In this document: piece by piece, positions 29,646 through 39,428 of the stretch
Numbering within the stretch: the stretch's first letter is position 1
How the letters are laid out: each line of letters starts with the position of its first letter
NCBI GenBank assembly: GCA_947503925.1
Contig: CANNFQ010000004.1
Span: 1 to 64,000, forward strand
Length of the DNA stretch: 64,000 bases
Origin: an uncultured Paracoccaceae bacterium
GTDB taxonomy: Bacteria > Pseudomonadota > Alphaproteobacteria > Rhodobacterales > Rhodobacteraceae
Reading direction: 5' to 3'
Made by a program: the position numbers and the translations under genes
The notes under the pieces: generated by a model
Seen by the model: the letters and a program-made list of their open reading frames with translations, nothing else
What the model was told of the DNA's origin: nothing
The model's database searches: none

Positions 29646-30542
29646 TCAGTTCCCTTCAAAACCGATGGATTGCAAATAGGCGCGGTTCAGCTTTGCGTCA
29701 TCAATCGGCGATGTGTCGCCGGCCGGGTCGCAATCCTGCTCCACAGTACACCAGCCCTCGAAACCCGCATCCAATAGCACCTGGCGGACGGCGGGGAAAT
29801 CCACATCGCCATCACCCAGGTTGCAGAAAATCCCCTGCGCGCAGGCATCGTAGAAATCGGTGCGGTTGGCCACGACCTCTGCTTTCACCTTGGGGTCGAT
29901 ATCCTTGAAATGCATATAGCTGATCCGGTCGATATGCCGTTTCATGAACGCCACCGGATCAAAGCCCGCATAGGAATGATGCCCGGTGTCAAAGCAGATT
30001 TTCAGGATGTTTTCATCGACCTCTGCCAAAAGCCGCTCCAGCTCGGGTTCGAAATCCATGAATCCCGCCGCATGGGCGTGAATGCCGACGGTCAACCCGT
30101 ATTCTTCCGCCCCCATCGTGGCGATTGTGGCGATCCGGTCACGAAATCCGGCCCATTCGGCATTGCCCATCTGTTCGGCCTCGTCAGCACGGCCCGCTGT
30201 GGGCGCGCGGCGGGGCGAAATGCTGTCGATCAGCACCAGATGCTGCGCGCCATGCGCCTGAAGTGCCTTGCAGGTGCGCACAGAGGCATCCATCACCTCA
30301 TCCCATTTTACGGCATCATGGAAGGGGCGGAACACGACCCCGCCAACCAGTTCCTGGCCGTATTCTTCCAGCGCGTCACCAAGGATCGCGGGGTCTTCGG
30401 GCATGAACCCAACGGGACCAAGCTCGATCCCGGTGTAGCCCGCATCGGCGTTTTCCTGCAGCACTTTGCGCCAACTTGGGTTGCGCGGGTCATCTGCAAA
30501 TTCAACGCCCCATGAACAGGGCGCATTGCCTATTTTGATCAT
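29646..30542 (-). CDS. Sugar phosphate isomerase/epimerase (IolE/IolI-like TIM barrel)
   Basis: MIKIGNAPCSWGVEF...DTGHHSYAGFDP. Confidence 0.88.
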   Translation of the reverse strand: MIKIGNAPCSWGVEFADDPRNPSWRKVLQENADAGYTGIELGPVGFMPEDPAILGDALEEYGQELVGGVVFRPFHDAVKWDEVMDASVRTCKALQAHGAQHLVLIDSISPRRAPTAGRADEAEQMGNAEWAGFRDRIATIATMGAEEYGLTVGIHAHAAGFMDFEPELERLLAEVDENILKICFDTGHHSYAGFDPVAFMKRHIDRISYMHFKDIDPKVKAEVVANRTDFYDACAQGIFCNLGDGDVDFPAVRQVLLDAGFEGWCTVEQDCDPAGDTSPIDDAKLNRAYLQSIGFEGN

Positions 30543-30556
30543 TTCCTTGTCCTTTG

Positions 30557-31657
30557 TCAGTAATCGGCGACGTTGACCCAGGTGCCCTGCGCACTGGAAT
30601 CCATCACGGCGGCGACGATGCGGTTGACCTCCATGCCTTCGGCAAATGTGGGCCAGATATTGCGTTTTTCGGCGATGGCGGTCAGGAAATCCTTCGCCTC
30701 GATGATGATCTGGTCCTGATAGCCGGTGCCATGCCCTGGCCCCTGACAGAATTCGACGTAATCGGGGTGTTCCGGCCCGGTCAGGATCTTGCGAAAGCCG
30801 CGCTCGGCCTCGTGCCCTTCGGTCGTGTAAAGATGCAGGGCGTTCTGATCTTCCTGATCAAACCGGATATGCCCCTTGGTCCCGTGGATTTCATAGGCGT
30901 AGCCCATCTTGCGCCCGGTCGCGACACGGCTGAAGAACATATGCCCCTGCACCCCGTTTTCAAACCGGCACATCATCTGCGCCTGATCGTCATTGGTCAC
31001 GGCCTCGCCCGCCCGTTCGGCATGCACCGTTTCGACCGATGCGCAAAGTGATGTGATCGACCCGATTAGGGCCCGCGCGGCATTGATCATATGCGGGGCG
31101 AGGTCCCCCATGCAGCCATTGGCCGCCCCTTGCCCACGCCAGCCACCGATGGCGGGGTCTGCAAAGAAATCCTCGGTCATTTCGCCACGAAACCATGTCA
31201 GCTTGCCGATGCGGCCATCGGCGATCAGTTTCCGGGCGTATTGGGATGCGGGCGTGCGGATATAGTTGAAACCGACCATATGGACGGCACCGGATGCCTC
31301 TGCCGCGGCCAGCATTGCCCGGCTATCATCCAGCGTTGCACCCAGCGGCTTTTCACACAGGACAGGTTTGCCAAGGGCGAATGCGGCCTCGGCAATCGCC
31401 CGGTGCGTTGCCTGGGGCGACGCAATGACCACGGCGTCTATATCGGGATCGTTTACAAGGGTCTGCCAATCACTGGTCGCCCGCGAGAATCCATATGTCT
31501 TGCGGTAACGTTCAGCCGATTCATCTGACGTCGCACAAACCATTTCCAGTTTGGGTCGCAGGGCAGTGTCAAAGACGGCACCAACCGACCCAAAAGCCAC
31601 CGCATGCGCCTTGCCCATATAGCCGCCACCAACAATGCCGATCCGAATTTCCGTCAT
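30557..31657 (-). CDS. Gfo/Idh/MocA family oxidoreductase
   Basis: IRIGIVGGGYMGKAHAVAF...VLCEKPLGATLDDS. Confidence 0.94.
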   Translation of the reverse strand: MTEIRIGIVGGGYMGKAHAVAFGSVGAVFDTALRPKLEMVCATSDESAERYRKTYGFSRATSDWQTLVNDPDIDAVVIASPQATHRAIAEAAFALGKPVLCEKPLGATLDDSRAMLAAAEASGAVHMVGFNYIRTPASQYARKLIADGRIGKLTWFRGEMTEDFFADPAIGGWRGQGAANGCMGDLAPHMINAARALIGSITSLCASVETVHAERAGEAVTNDDQAQMMCRFENGVQGHMFFSRVATGRKMGYAYEIHGTKGHIRFDQEDQNALHLYTTEGHEAERGFRKILTGPEHPDYVEFCQGPGHGTGYQDQIIIEAKDFLTAIAEKRNIWPTFAEGMEVNRIVAAVMDSSAQGTWVNVADY

Positions 31658-31682
31658 CGTGCGGGTCCTCCCAAAAAACCAA

Positions 31683-31698
31683 TTGCAACCGGTTGCAA
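31683..31698. promoter_or_regulatory. Candidate LacI-family operator in divergent promoter region
   Basis: TTGCAACCGGTTGCAA perfect 16-bp palindrome between divergent operons. Confidence 0.8.
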
Positions 31699-31783
31699 AA
31701 TGGGTATCCTTGTTTTGCAGTGGCGGTCAACTGGAAATGTTGTGCGCCATCAATTCTGATCTGCCTGAGGGGGGGAAGATGTC

Positions 31784-33649
31784 TTGGGACAGTCAACCGT
31801 GACATTGACGGTGGCGCAGGCCATCACGCGCTATCTGACAGCGCAATATATCGAGATTGACGGCGTCAAAACCCGTTTCTGCGGTGGTGGCTTTGGCATC
31901 TTCGGCCATGGCAATGTGACCTGTCTGGGCGAGGCGCTGTATAACGCGCAGGACGCGCTGCCCCTTTACCGTGGCCAGAACGAACAGGGGATGGGTTTTG
32001 CCGCTGCGGCCTATGCCAAGGCGCATCTGCGCCGTCGTTTCATGTTCTGCACCGCTTCCGCCGGGCCGGGCACGGCGAACCTGCTGACCGCTGCGGCGCT
32101 TGCCCATGCCAACCGGTTGCCGATACTGATGCTCTGTGGTGATACGTTTATCACCCGCCTGCCGGACCCGGTGTTGCAGCAATTGGAACATTACGGTGAC
32201 CCGACATTTGGCGTAAACGATGCGTTCAAGGCCGTTACCCGTTTCTGGGATCGGATCACACATCCCGCCCAGATCATCCAATCCTTGCCTGCGGCGCTGA
32301 GCACCGTGCTGGACCCGGCCGATTGCGGGCCTGCCTTTATCGGCCTGCCGCAGGATGTGCAGGGCTGGACCTATGATTACCCGGAAAGCTTTTTTGCCGA
32401 AAAGGTGCATCGCATTCGCCGCCAATCCCCGGATATGGCCGAGGTTGCCGATGCCGCTGCCCTGTTGAAATCCGCCAAGCGCCCGATCATCATCGCAGGC
32501 GGTGGCGTGCAATATTCCGGTGCCGTGGATGAACTCACCCGCTTTGCCGAAGCGCATCAGATCCCCGTTGTTGAAACCATCGCAGGCCGGGCCAATCTGC
32601 TGGATACCCATCCGCTGAATACCGGGCCGGTTGGGGTGACTGGGTCCGATTGCGCCAATTGGGTCGCCGAACGGGCCGATGTGATCCTGGCCGTGGGGAC
32701 GCGGTTGCAGGATTTCACGACCGGATCATGGACGGCCTTTGCCCATGACGCCCAGATCATCGGGCTGAACGCCGCCCGCCATGACGCGGCCAAGCATATG
32801 TCGATGACAGTCGTGGGTGATGCCAAGCTGGGTCTGACCGCACTTGATGACGCGCTGGGCGATCATCAGGCTCCTGCGGCTTGGGTCAGTGATGCGCAGG
32901 CAGAACGGGCGAAATGGCAGGAATACGTGGCCGAAAACACGCGGGTCGGCAATGGCCCCGCGTCCTATGCACAGGCCATCGGCGCGGTAAATGCCGCCTG
33001 CGATCCCCGCGACCGGGTTGTCGCGGCAGCGGGTGGTCTGCCTGCCGAGGTCACCGCCAACTGGCGCACCCTTGATATCGGAACGGTTGATGTCGAATTC
33101 GGCTTTTCCTGCATGGGGTATGAGATCGCGGGCGGCTGGGGCGCCCGTATCGCCCAGTCGGAAAAGGAACCGGATAAGGATACGATCGTCTTTACCGGGG
33201 ACGGATCCTACCTGTTAATGAATTCGGATATCTATTCCTCGGTCCTGACCGAGAAAAAGATGATCATCCTCGTGCTCGACAATGGCGGGTTTGCCGTGAT
33301 CAACAAGCTGCAAAACAATACGGGCAACGAAAGCTTCAATAACCTGATCGCGGACACACCCACGGCGACCCATCAGGTGGGGGTCGATTTTGAGGCGCAT
33401 GCCCGGTCACTGGGGGCATTGGCTGAAACGGTGGAAAACCCCGCCGGGCTGGCCGATGCATTCGCACGGGCCAAGGCGGCGGACCGTACCTATGTCATCT
33501 GCATGAAGGTTGACCCCTATGAAGGCTGGACCACCGAAGGCCATGCCTGGTGGGAAGTCGGCACGCCGCATGTGTCAGGCAGCGCCAAGGTGACCAACGC
33601 CCATAAGGACTGGGAAAGCAGCCGCAGCAAACAACGCAAGGGGGTCTGA
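31784..33649 (+). CDS. iolD: 3D-(3,5/4)-trihydroxycyclohexane-1,2-dione acylhydrolase
   Basis: ThPP-dependent enzyme; TRFCGGGFGIFGHGNVTCLGEAL, ENQ-rich active-site region; TTG start. Confidence 0.93.
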   Translation: MGQSTVTLTVAQAITRYLTAQYIEIDGVKTRFCGGGFGIFGHGNVTCLGEALYNAQDALPLYRGQNEQGMGFAAAAYAKAHLRRRFMFCTASAGPGTANLLTAAALAHANRLPILMLCGDTFITRLPDPVLQQLEHYGDPTFGVNDAFKAVTRFWDRITHPAQIIQSLPAALSTVLDPADCGPAFIGLPQDVQGWTYDYPESFFAEKVHRIRRQSPDMAEVADAAALLKSAKRPIIIAGGGVQYSGAVDELTRFAEAHQIPVVETIAGRANLLDTHPLNTGPVGVTGSDCANWVAERADVILAVGTRLQDFTTGSWTAFAHDAQIIGLNAARHDAAKHMSMTVVGDAKLGLTALDDALGDHQAPAAWVSDAQAERAKWQEYVAENTRVGNGPASYAQAIGAVNAACDPRDRVVAAAGGLPAEVTANWRTLDIGTVDVEFGFSCMGYEIAGGWGARIAQSEKEPDKDTIVFTGDGSYLLMNSDIYSSVLTEKKMIILVLDNGGFAVINKLQNNTGNESFNNLIADTPTATHQVGVDFEAHARSLGALAETVENPAGLADAFARAKAADRTYVICMKVDPYEGWTTEGHAWWEVGTPHVSGSAKVTNAHKDWESSRSKQRKGV

Positions 33650-33677
33650 TGTCAGATTTCTGTTGCGAGGGGCGGGC

Positions 33678-34655
33678 ATGAAACATCTGCTGGATGGCAT
33701 CAAAGCCAACAATTTCGTCATTGTGGGCCGGGCGGGTATGGATTTCTTCCCCGATCCGCCGGGCACCAAGACCGAAGATGGGCTGATGTTCACTGCCAGC
33801 CTTGGCGGGTCGTCGGCGAATATCGGGGCGGGGATTTGCAAGCTGGGCGGCAAGGCGGCTTTGGTTACCCGGGTCAGTGATGACAGTATCGGGCGGTACT
33901 GCGTGAACCAGTTGCGCCACTACGGGGTGGATACCACCCATGTGACACCGGTCGGCGGCGAATATCGCAATTCGCTGGCTGTCTATGAAAGCCGGGTGGA
34001 GGATCATCAATCGGTGATCTACCGCAACGGGGCCGCAGATTTTCAGATGGATGATGCGGATGTCGCGGCGGTGGATTACAGCCGCTACGGCGCGTTGATC
34101 ACCGCTGGCACGGTTTTCGCGGCCGAGCCATCGCGCAGTGCGACGTTCAAGGCGTTTGAACTGGCCAAGGCCGCCGGTTTGCCGATCATCTTTGATGTCG
34201 ACTACCGGCCCTACTCATGGCCCAGCCCGCAAGTGGCCGAAGATGTGCTGAGCCGGGCCGCAGCAGAAAGCGATATGATCGTCGGCAATGATGAGGAGTT
34301 CGGCTTCATGGCCGGACATATCGACAAGGGCCTTGATAAGGCGCGCGCATTGTCGGAAACCAGCGCCGCCATCGTCGTCTACAAGATGGGCCATAAAGGC
34401 GCGATCACCTTTGCTGACGGGGTGCAAATCCATACCGGCATTTACCCGGTCAACGCGCTGAAACCCACCGGCGCGGGCGACAGTTTCATGGCCGGGCTGA
34501 TGACATCGCTGGCTGCAGGGCATGGCTTGGAAACCGCGATCTTGCGCGGATCTGCCTGCGCCTCCATTACCGTATCCAAACCCGGCTGCGCGCCTGCCAT
34601 GGCCGACACTGCCGAACTTGACCAATTCCTGGCTGACCATCCCGGTCCCACCTGA
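33678..34655 (+). CDS. iolC: 5-dehydro-2-deoxygluconokinase (PfkB family)
   Basis: FVIVGRAGMDFFPDPPGTK...LKPTGAGDSFMAGLM. Confidence 0.92.
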   Translation: MKHLLDGIKANNFVIVGRAGMDFFPDPPGTKTEDGLMFTASLGGSSANIGAGICKLGGKAALVTRVSDDSIGRYCVNQLRHYGVDTTHVTPVGGEYRNSLAVYESRVEDHQSVIYRNGAADFQMDDADVAAVDYSRYGALITAGTVFAAEPSRSATFKAFELAKAAGLPIIFDVDYRPYSWPSPQVAEDVLSRAAAESDMIVGNDEEFGFMAGHIDKGLDKARALSETSAAIVVYKMGHKGAITFADGVQIHTGIYPVNALKPTGAGDSFMAGLMTSLAAGHGLETAILRGSACASITVSKPGCAPAMADTAELDQFLADHPGPT

Positions 34656-34667
34656 AGGAGAGCCCAC

Positions 34668-35510
34668 ATGCATATCCCCCCGTTTGACAATCAGAACAAA
34701 CCCATCGTGGATGTGGACGATCCCACCGTGCCGCTGAACTATTTCAACATCGTGAAGCTGAAAAAGGGGCAGGCATTCGAATATGCGGTGCCGGGCTATG
34801 AAACCTGCATCGTGCCCGCCACCGGTACGGTTGATATCGATATCGAAGGGTTCAAAGCAGATGCATTGGGCCAGCGGGTCGAAGATGTCTGGGATGGCGA
34901 ACCCGAAGGTGTTTACGTGCCCACGGCAGCCAAGGCGACAATGGTTTGTCAATCAGATGAGGCAGAGGTGTTCGTCTGCGGTGCACGCTATGACAAGGTG
35001 CTGGATGCGTTTGCGGTCCGCTCTGATGAACTGGATCTCGTGCAATATGGATCCGACGACACGAAAACACATCGCAAGATTAAACATATCCTTGGCACGA
35101 AATATCGTGACAAGGTGGGCCGACTGCTGGTCTCTGAGCTTTTCACCGTTGGCGAAGGCGGTTGGTCCGGTTTCCCCAGCCACAAACACGACACCGACCG
35201 GCTGCCCGACGAAACGCGGCATGACGAAACCTATAATTTCCGGTTCAAGCCGAACCACGGCTCCGGCGTGCAAATGCTGCAACGCGAGGATGGCAAGGCG
35301 GGCGACGCCTATCACATCGTCGATGGGTCCACGATCTGCCTCGATAGCGGCTACCACCCCTGCGCCGTGCTGCCTGGCTACCAGATGTATTACTTCACGA
35401 TCCTTGGCGGGCTGTCCCAGCGGTCACTGATCCAGTATTTCCAGCCATCCCATGCCTATCAGATCGAAACGATCCCCGGCATCAAGGACATGATCGCCAA
35501 GTTCAAATAG
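34668..35510 (+). CDS. iolB: 5-deoxy-glucuronate isomerase
   Basis: WSGFPSHKHDTDRLPDETRHDETYNFRF, context between iolC and aldolase. Confidence 0.88.
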   Translation: MHIPPFDNQNKPIVDVDDPTVPLNYFNIVKLKKGQAFEYAVPGYETCIVPATGTVDIDIEGFKADALGQRVEDVWDGEPEGVYVPTAAKATMVCQSDEAEVFVCGARYDKVLDAFAVRSDELDLVQYGSDDTKTHRKIKHILGTKYRDKVGRLLVSELFTVGEGGWSGFPSHKHDTDRLPDETRHDETYNFRFKPNHGSGVQMLQREDGKAGDAYHIVDGSTICLDSGYHPCAVLPGYQMYYFTILGGLSQRSLIQYFQPSHAYQIETIPGIKDMIAKFK

Positions 35511-35576
35511 GCTTATCATTTTGCCAAAAATACTCCCGCCGGAGGCATCCGCCCTCCCAACCAGACCGGAGCTTTC

Positions 35577-36404
35577 ATGCCTCTCGTGACGCTTAAAGAT
35601 GTCCTGCAACCCGCATTGAAGCAGGGTCATGCCGTGGGCGGACTTGTGACCCTTGGCTGGGAAGACATGCGCGCCTTTGTGGCCGCGGCAGAGGCCGAAA
35701 ACTGCCCCGTTATCCTGCAAGCCGGGCCATCCTGCCGGGCGCATACGCCGTTGCCCGTGTTAGGGCAAATGTTCCGACATCTGGCCGAAAATGCCAGCGT
35801 GCCGGTCGTGGCGCATCTCGACCACGGATACACGTTTGAGGAATGCAAAGAGGCGCTGGAAAGCGGCTTCACCTCCCTGATGTTCGACGGGTCACGCAAA
35901 TCGCTGGCCGACAATATCGCCGAAACCAAAGCTATTGCTGACATGGCCCATGCCGCCGGTATTTCCTGCGAGGGCGAGATCGGGTTTGTAGGCTACGCAG
36001 ACGGCGAAAGCTCTGCCGGGACGGACCCTGCGGAGGCCGCGCAATTTGCGGCGGAAACCGGTGTGGACGCTATGGCGATCTCGGTCGGCAATGTCCATCT
36101 GCAACAGGATAAGGAAGGTGGGCTGGATGAAGACCGGATCGCCGCCATTCAGGCCCTGACCGACGTGCCGCTGGTGATCCATGGCGGCTCCGGCGTGCCG
36201 GTGGAACAGCGCCAGCGCCTCGCCCGGACGACCAATATCTGCAAGTTCAACATAGGCACTGAACTACGCATGGCCTTTGGGGCGGCCATGCGCATGGCTG
36301 TAAATGCCGACCCCGATCGCTTTGACCGGGTGACCATCCTGAAAGAAACCCATGAACCCACCGTCGCCGCCGCGCGGCAAGTTCTGGCAGCATTGAAAGG
36401 CTGA
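35577..36404 (+). CDS. Class II fructose-bisphosphate-type aldolase (IolJ-like)
   Basis: HLDHGYTFEECKEALESGFTSLMFDGSRKSLADNI...IHGGSGVP. Confidence 0.88.
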   Translation: MPLVTLKDVLQPALKQGHAVGGLVTLGWEDMRAFVAAAEAENCPVILQAGPSCRAHTPLPVLGQMFRHLAENASVPVVAHLDHGYTFEECKEALESGFTSLMFDGSRKSLADNIAETKAIADMAHAAGISCEGEIGFVGYADGESSAGTDPAEAAQFAAETGVDAMAISVGNVHLQQDKEGGLDEDRIAAIQALTDVPLVIHGGSGVPVEQRQRLARTTNICKFNIGTELRMAFGAAMRMAVNADPDRFDRVTILKETHEPTVAAARQVLAALKG

Positions 36405-36408
36405 CATC

Positions 36409-37395
36409 ATGCTGAATATCGGACTTCTGGGCTGTGGCCGGATCGGGCAGGTGCATGGCGCAACCTTACGGGGGATGACGACCGCCCGCGCTGCCGCCGT
36501 GTCCGACGCGCTGCCCGCAGCGGCAGAGGCGCTGGCGCTGACCTTGAATGCAAGGGTCATGACCAGCGACGACTTACTGCATGATTCTGACATCGACGCG
36601 GTTGTTATCGGCACCCCTACAACCACGCATTACGACCTGATCCACCAGGCCGCCGCCAATGGCAAAGCGATCTTCTGCGAAAAGCCCGTTGATCTGTCTG
36701 TCGACCGGATCAGGGAATGTCTGGCGGCTGTGGACAGGGCGGGCGTGCCGTTCATGACCGCCTTCAACCGGCGGTTCGACCCCAGCTTTGCCCATTTGCA
36801 GCGCCAGATTGCTGATGGTGTGATCGGCAATGTCGAACTGGTCACGATCTTGTCGCGCGACCCTTCCCCACCGCCCTTGGGCTATATCAAAACTTCCGGC
36901 GGGATTTTCCGCGACATGATGATCCACGATCTGGATATGGCGCGTTTCCTGTTGGGCGAAGACCCGGTTGAACTGCATGCCGCGGGGTCCTGCCTTGTTG
37001 ACCCCGCCATCGGTGAAGCGGGTGATTTCGATACCGCGACGGTCACGCTGAAGACTGCAAGCGGCAAGCTTTGCCAAATATCCAATTCGCGCCGCGCCAC
37101 CTATGGCTATGATCAACGGATCGAGGTGCATGGGCAAAAGGGCTTGCTGCGCGCGGAAAATCAGCTGCAAAATACGGTTGAGCTGGCCAATGATGCCGGG
37201 TTCCGGCGCGCCGCGACAGAGCCGTTTTTTCTCGAACGCTACGCTGCCGCCTACCGGGCTGAGATGGAACATTTCGTGGATGTGATCGTGGCGGGTGGTC
37301 AGATGACACCCAGCGGTCAGGACGGGCTGAAGGCGCAAATACTGGCGGATGCGGCCACACAATCGGCGCAGGATGGGCAGCTGAAACGGCTCTAG
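36409..37395 (+). CDS. iolG: Inositol 2-dehydrogenase
   Basis: NIGLLGCGRIGQVHGATL...IFCEKPVDLSVDRI...FNRRFDPSF; stop codon lies in the repeat element end. Confidence 0.92.
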   Translation: MLNIGLLGCGRIGQVHGATLRGMTTARAAAVSDALPAAAEALALTLNARVMTSDDLLHDSDIDAVVIGTPTTTHYDLIHQAAANGKAIFCEKPVDLSVDRIRECLAAVDRAGVPFMTAFNRRFDPSFAHLQRQIADGVIGNVELVTILSRDPSPPPLGYIKTSGGIFRDMMIHDLDMARFLLGEDPVELHAAGSCLVDPAIGEAGDFDTATVTLKTASGKLCQISNSRRATYGYDQRIEVHGQKGLLRAENQLQNTVELANDAGFRRAATEPFFLERYAAAYRAEMEHFVDVIVAGGQMTPSGQDGLKAQILADAATQSAQDGQLKRL

Positions 37396-37658
37396 GGTCA
37401 GGACCCATTCATCTGACACCTTTGGCGTCAAAACCGCGAAATATCAGGGGTTTGCGACAAGCAGCACATAACGGGTTATGTGCAAATGGCGCACGCCGCT
37501 GAGATGAAGCGGTTTTGACGTCCTGCGGATTTGGCGGATTTTCCGCGTGAGCTGCGTTGCATCTGCTTGAAATTCAACCAGAGTTCCCGCGCAGATACGC
37601 CTTGTCACACGAAAAATCTGTCAAACCAACGGCGTCAGATGAATGGGTCCTGACCCTA
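37393..37658. mobile_element. MITE-like non-autonomous element, 266 bp
   Basis: TAGGGTCAGGACCCATTCATCTGACACCTTTGG at the left and the inverse of TAGGGTCAGGACCCATTCATCTGACGCCGTTGG at the right (33-bp TIR, 2 mismatches); CTAG overlaps both outer borders; no ORF of its own. Confidence 0.8.
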
Positions 37659-37697
37659 GGCACTTGTCATGAAGACGGATTGCGGCAATCAATCCTG

Positions 37698-39428
37698 ATG
37701 CGCCTTTTGTCTTACATCCTGCCTTTGTTGTTCACATTGCTGATCGCATTTGGCGTGTTCAAAGGTGCATATGGCTATTTCCAGTCAGAGGAACTGTCCA
37801 AGGCCGAAGGGCGGCTGTCGCTTTATCAAAGCTCGGTCACGGCTGAATTCGAACGGTTCGCGCATCTGACCTATGTGCTGGCCCGCGATCCATTTGTCAT
37901 CGAAACCGCCAACGGCGCGGGGACGGCGGTGCTGAACGCGCGGCTGGCGGCTTTTGCGGATCGTGCCGGATTGGACGCGATTTACCTGATGGATGCGGCG
38001 GGGCAAACCATCGCCGCCTCCAACCACGCGGAGCCGACGAGCTTTGTCGGGCAAAACTACGCGTTTCGCCCTTATTTCAGCGATGCATTGGCAGGCGGGC
38101 AGGGGCGGTTTTACGCTATCGGGGCGACCACCGGGCGGCCTGGTTATTTTATCGCCGACCCGGTGCGCGATGCTGCAGATGACATCATCGGTGTTATTGC
38201 GATCAAGATCGACTTCTCCACGCTGGAACAAAGCTGGCGCACATCCGGTGAACAGGTGCTGCTGGCCAATCGGGATGGCGTTGTTCTGCTTGCTTCTGAT
38301 CAGGCGTGGCGCTACCGGACATTGACTGCCCTGACCGATGACCAAAAGACGCAGATCATCGCCGCCCGGCAGTTTCCGGGGCAGGAATTGGATATGCTGG
38401 ACTGGACGCCAACCGCCGACCAGCGTGCGCAAATCGGCGGGGCGGAATTACTGCATCTGATCAGCGATGACCTGCCGCAGGGTTGGGCGCTGCATTATTT
38501 CACCAGCGATGATCGCGCTGTTGCGCAAAGCTGGCTGGTCACAGCTTTGGTTGGGTTTGTGGCCGGGTTGGCGCTGATCCTGTTTCAGGTGCAGCGCGCG
38601 CGCCGGGTCAGCGCGGCACTGGCCCGGTCTGAAAAAGAAGAGGCGCAGTTGCGACAGGCGAATGCCCGATTGGCCGTCGAAATCGAAGACCGGCGACGCG
38701 CTGAACGCCGCCTGCAACGCACCCAGAACGAGTTGGAGCGCGCGAGCCGTTTGGCTGCACTTGGCCAGCTTGCCGCCTCTGTCACCCATGAATTGGGCCA
38801 GCCCATTGCCGCGATGCGCAACCACCTGACCGCCGCAGAGATGACAGCAAAGCCGAGTGCGACGCTGACTCAGGATGTCAGCAGTCTGGTTGACCGGATG
38901 GAAGGGATCACCCGGCAGTTGAAGTTCTTTGCCCGATCCGCGCCCGAACCATTTGTAGAGCTTGATTTGCGCGATGCGGTGCAGACCGCACTGGCCCTCG
39001 TGCAGCCGAATTTTGAGGCCGCAGGTGTTATATGTGATGTGCAGCCCGGCCCGGTCCCGATCATGATGCGCGGTATCCGGCTGCACCTTGAACAGGTGCT
39101 GACCAATATCCTACGCAATGCCGCCGATGCCGTGGAAGGCACCACCGATCCAACTGTTACGATTACCCTTGGTCAGTCGGATGCGGATGTCTGGGTGGCG
39201 TGTGCTGATAACGGGCACGGGCTGGGGCAGGCGACATTGGCGGAATTGCAGGAACCTTTCGTCACAACCCGCGAAAGCGGGCAGGGCATGGGGTTGGGTC
39301 TTGCGATATCCGCCAGTATTGTCAGCGATCTGGGGGGGCAGATGACGGCAGAAAATGGGCTGGTAGAGGGGGCGATTTTCCGGGTCAGCTTTCCATCGCT
39401 CGCAGCGTTGCAGGAGGCAGCTGAATGA
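37698..39428 (+). CDS. dctB: C4-dicarboxylate-type sensor histidine kinase (DctB-like)
   Basis: Two TM, Cache-like periplasmic domain, LASVTHELGQPIAAMRNHL H-box; ORF extension into the element is likely spurious. Confidence 0.88.
   Translation: MRLLSYILPLLFTLLIAFGVFKGAYGYFQSEELSKAEGRLSLYQSSVTAEFERFAHLTYVLARDPFVIETANGAGTAVLNARLAAFADRAGLDAIYLMDAAGQTIAASNHAEPTSFVGQNYAFRPYFSDALAGGQGRFYAIGATTGRPGYFIADPVRDAADDIIGVIAIKIDFSTLEQSWRTSGEQVLLANRDGVVLLASDQAWRYRTLTALTDDQKTQIIAARQFPGQELDMLDWTPTADQRAQIGGAELLHLISDDLPQGWALHYFTSDDRAVAQSWLVTALVGFVAGLALILFQVQRARRVSAALARSEKEEAQLRQANARLAVEIEDRRRAERRLQRTQNELERASRLAALGQLAASVTHELGQPIAAMRNHLTAAEMTAKPSATLTQDVSSLVDRMEGITRQLKFFARSAPEPFVELDLRDAVQTALALVQPNFEAAGVICDVQPGPVPIMMRGIRLHLEQVLTNILRNAADAVEGTTDPTVTITLGQSDADVWVACADNGHGLGQATLAELQEPFVTTRESGQGMGLGLAISASIVSDLGGQMTAENGLVEGAIFRVSFPSLAALQEAAE

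Noticed and set aside
31793-32611. 272-aa minus-strand ORF
   Set aside because: Shadow ORF of iolD.
37557-37697. N-terminal extension of the DctB ORF
   Set aside because: Comes from reading through the right part of the MITE-like element; the TM-bearing start at 37698 is more plausible.
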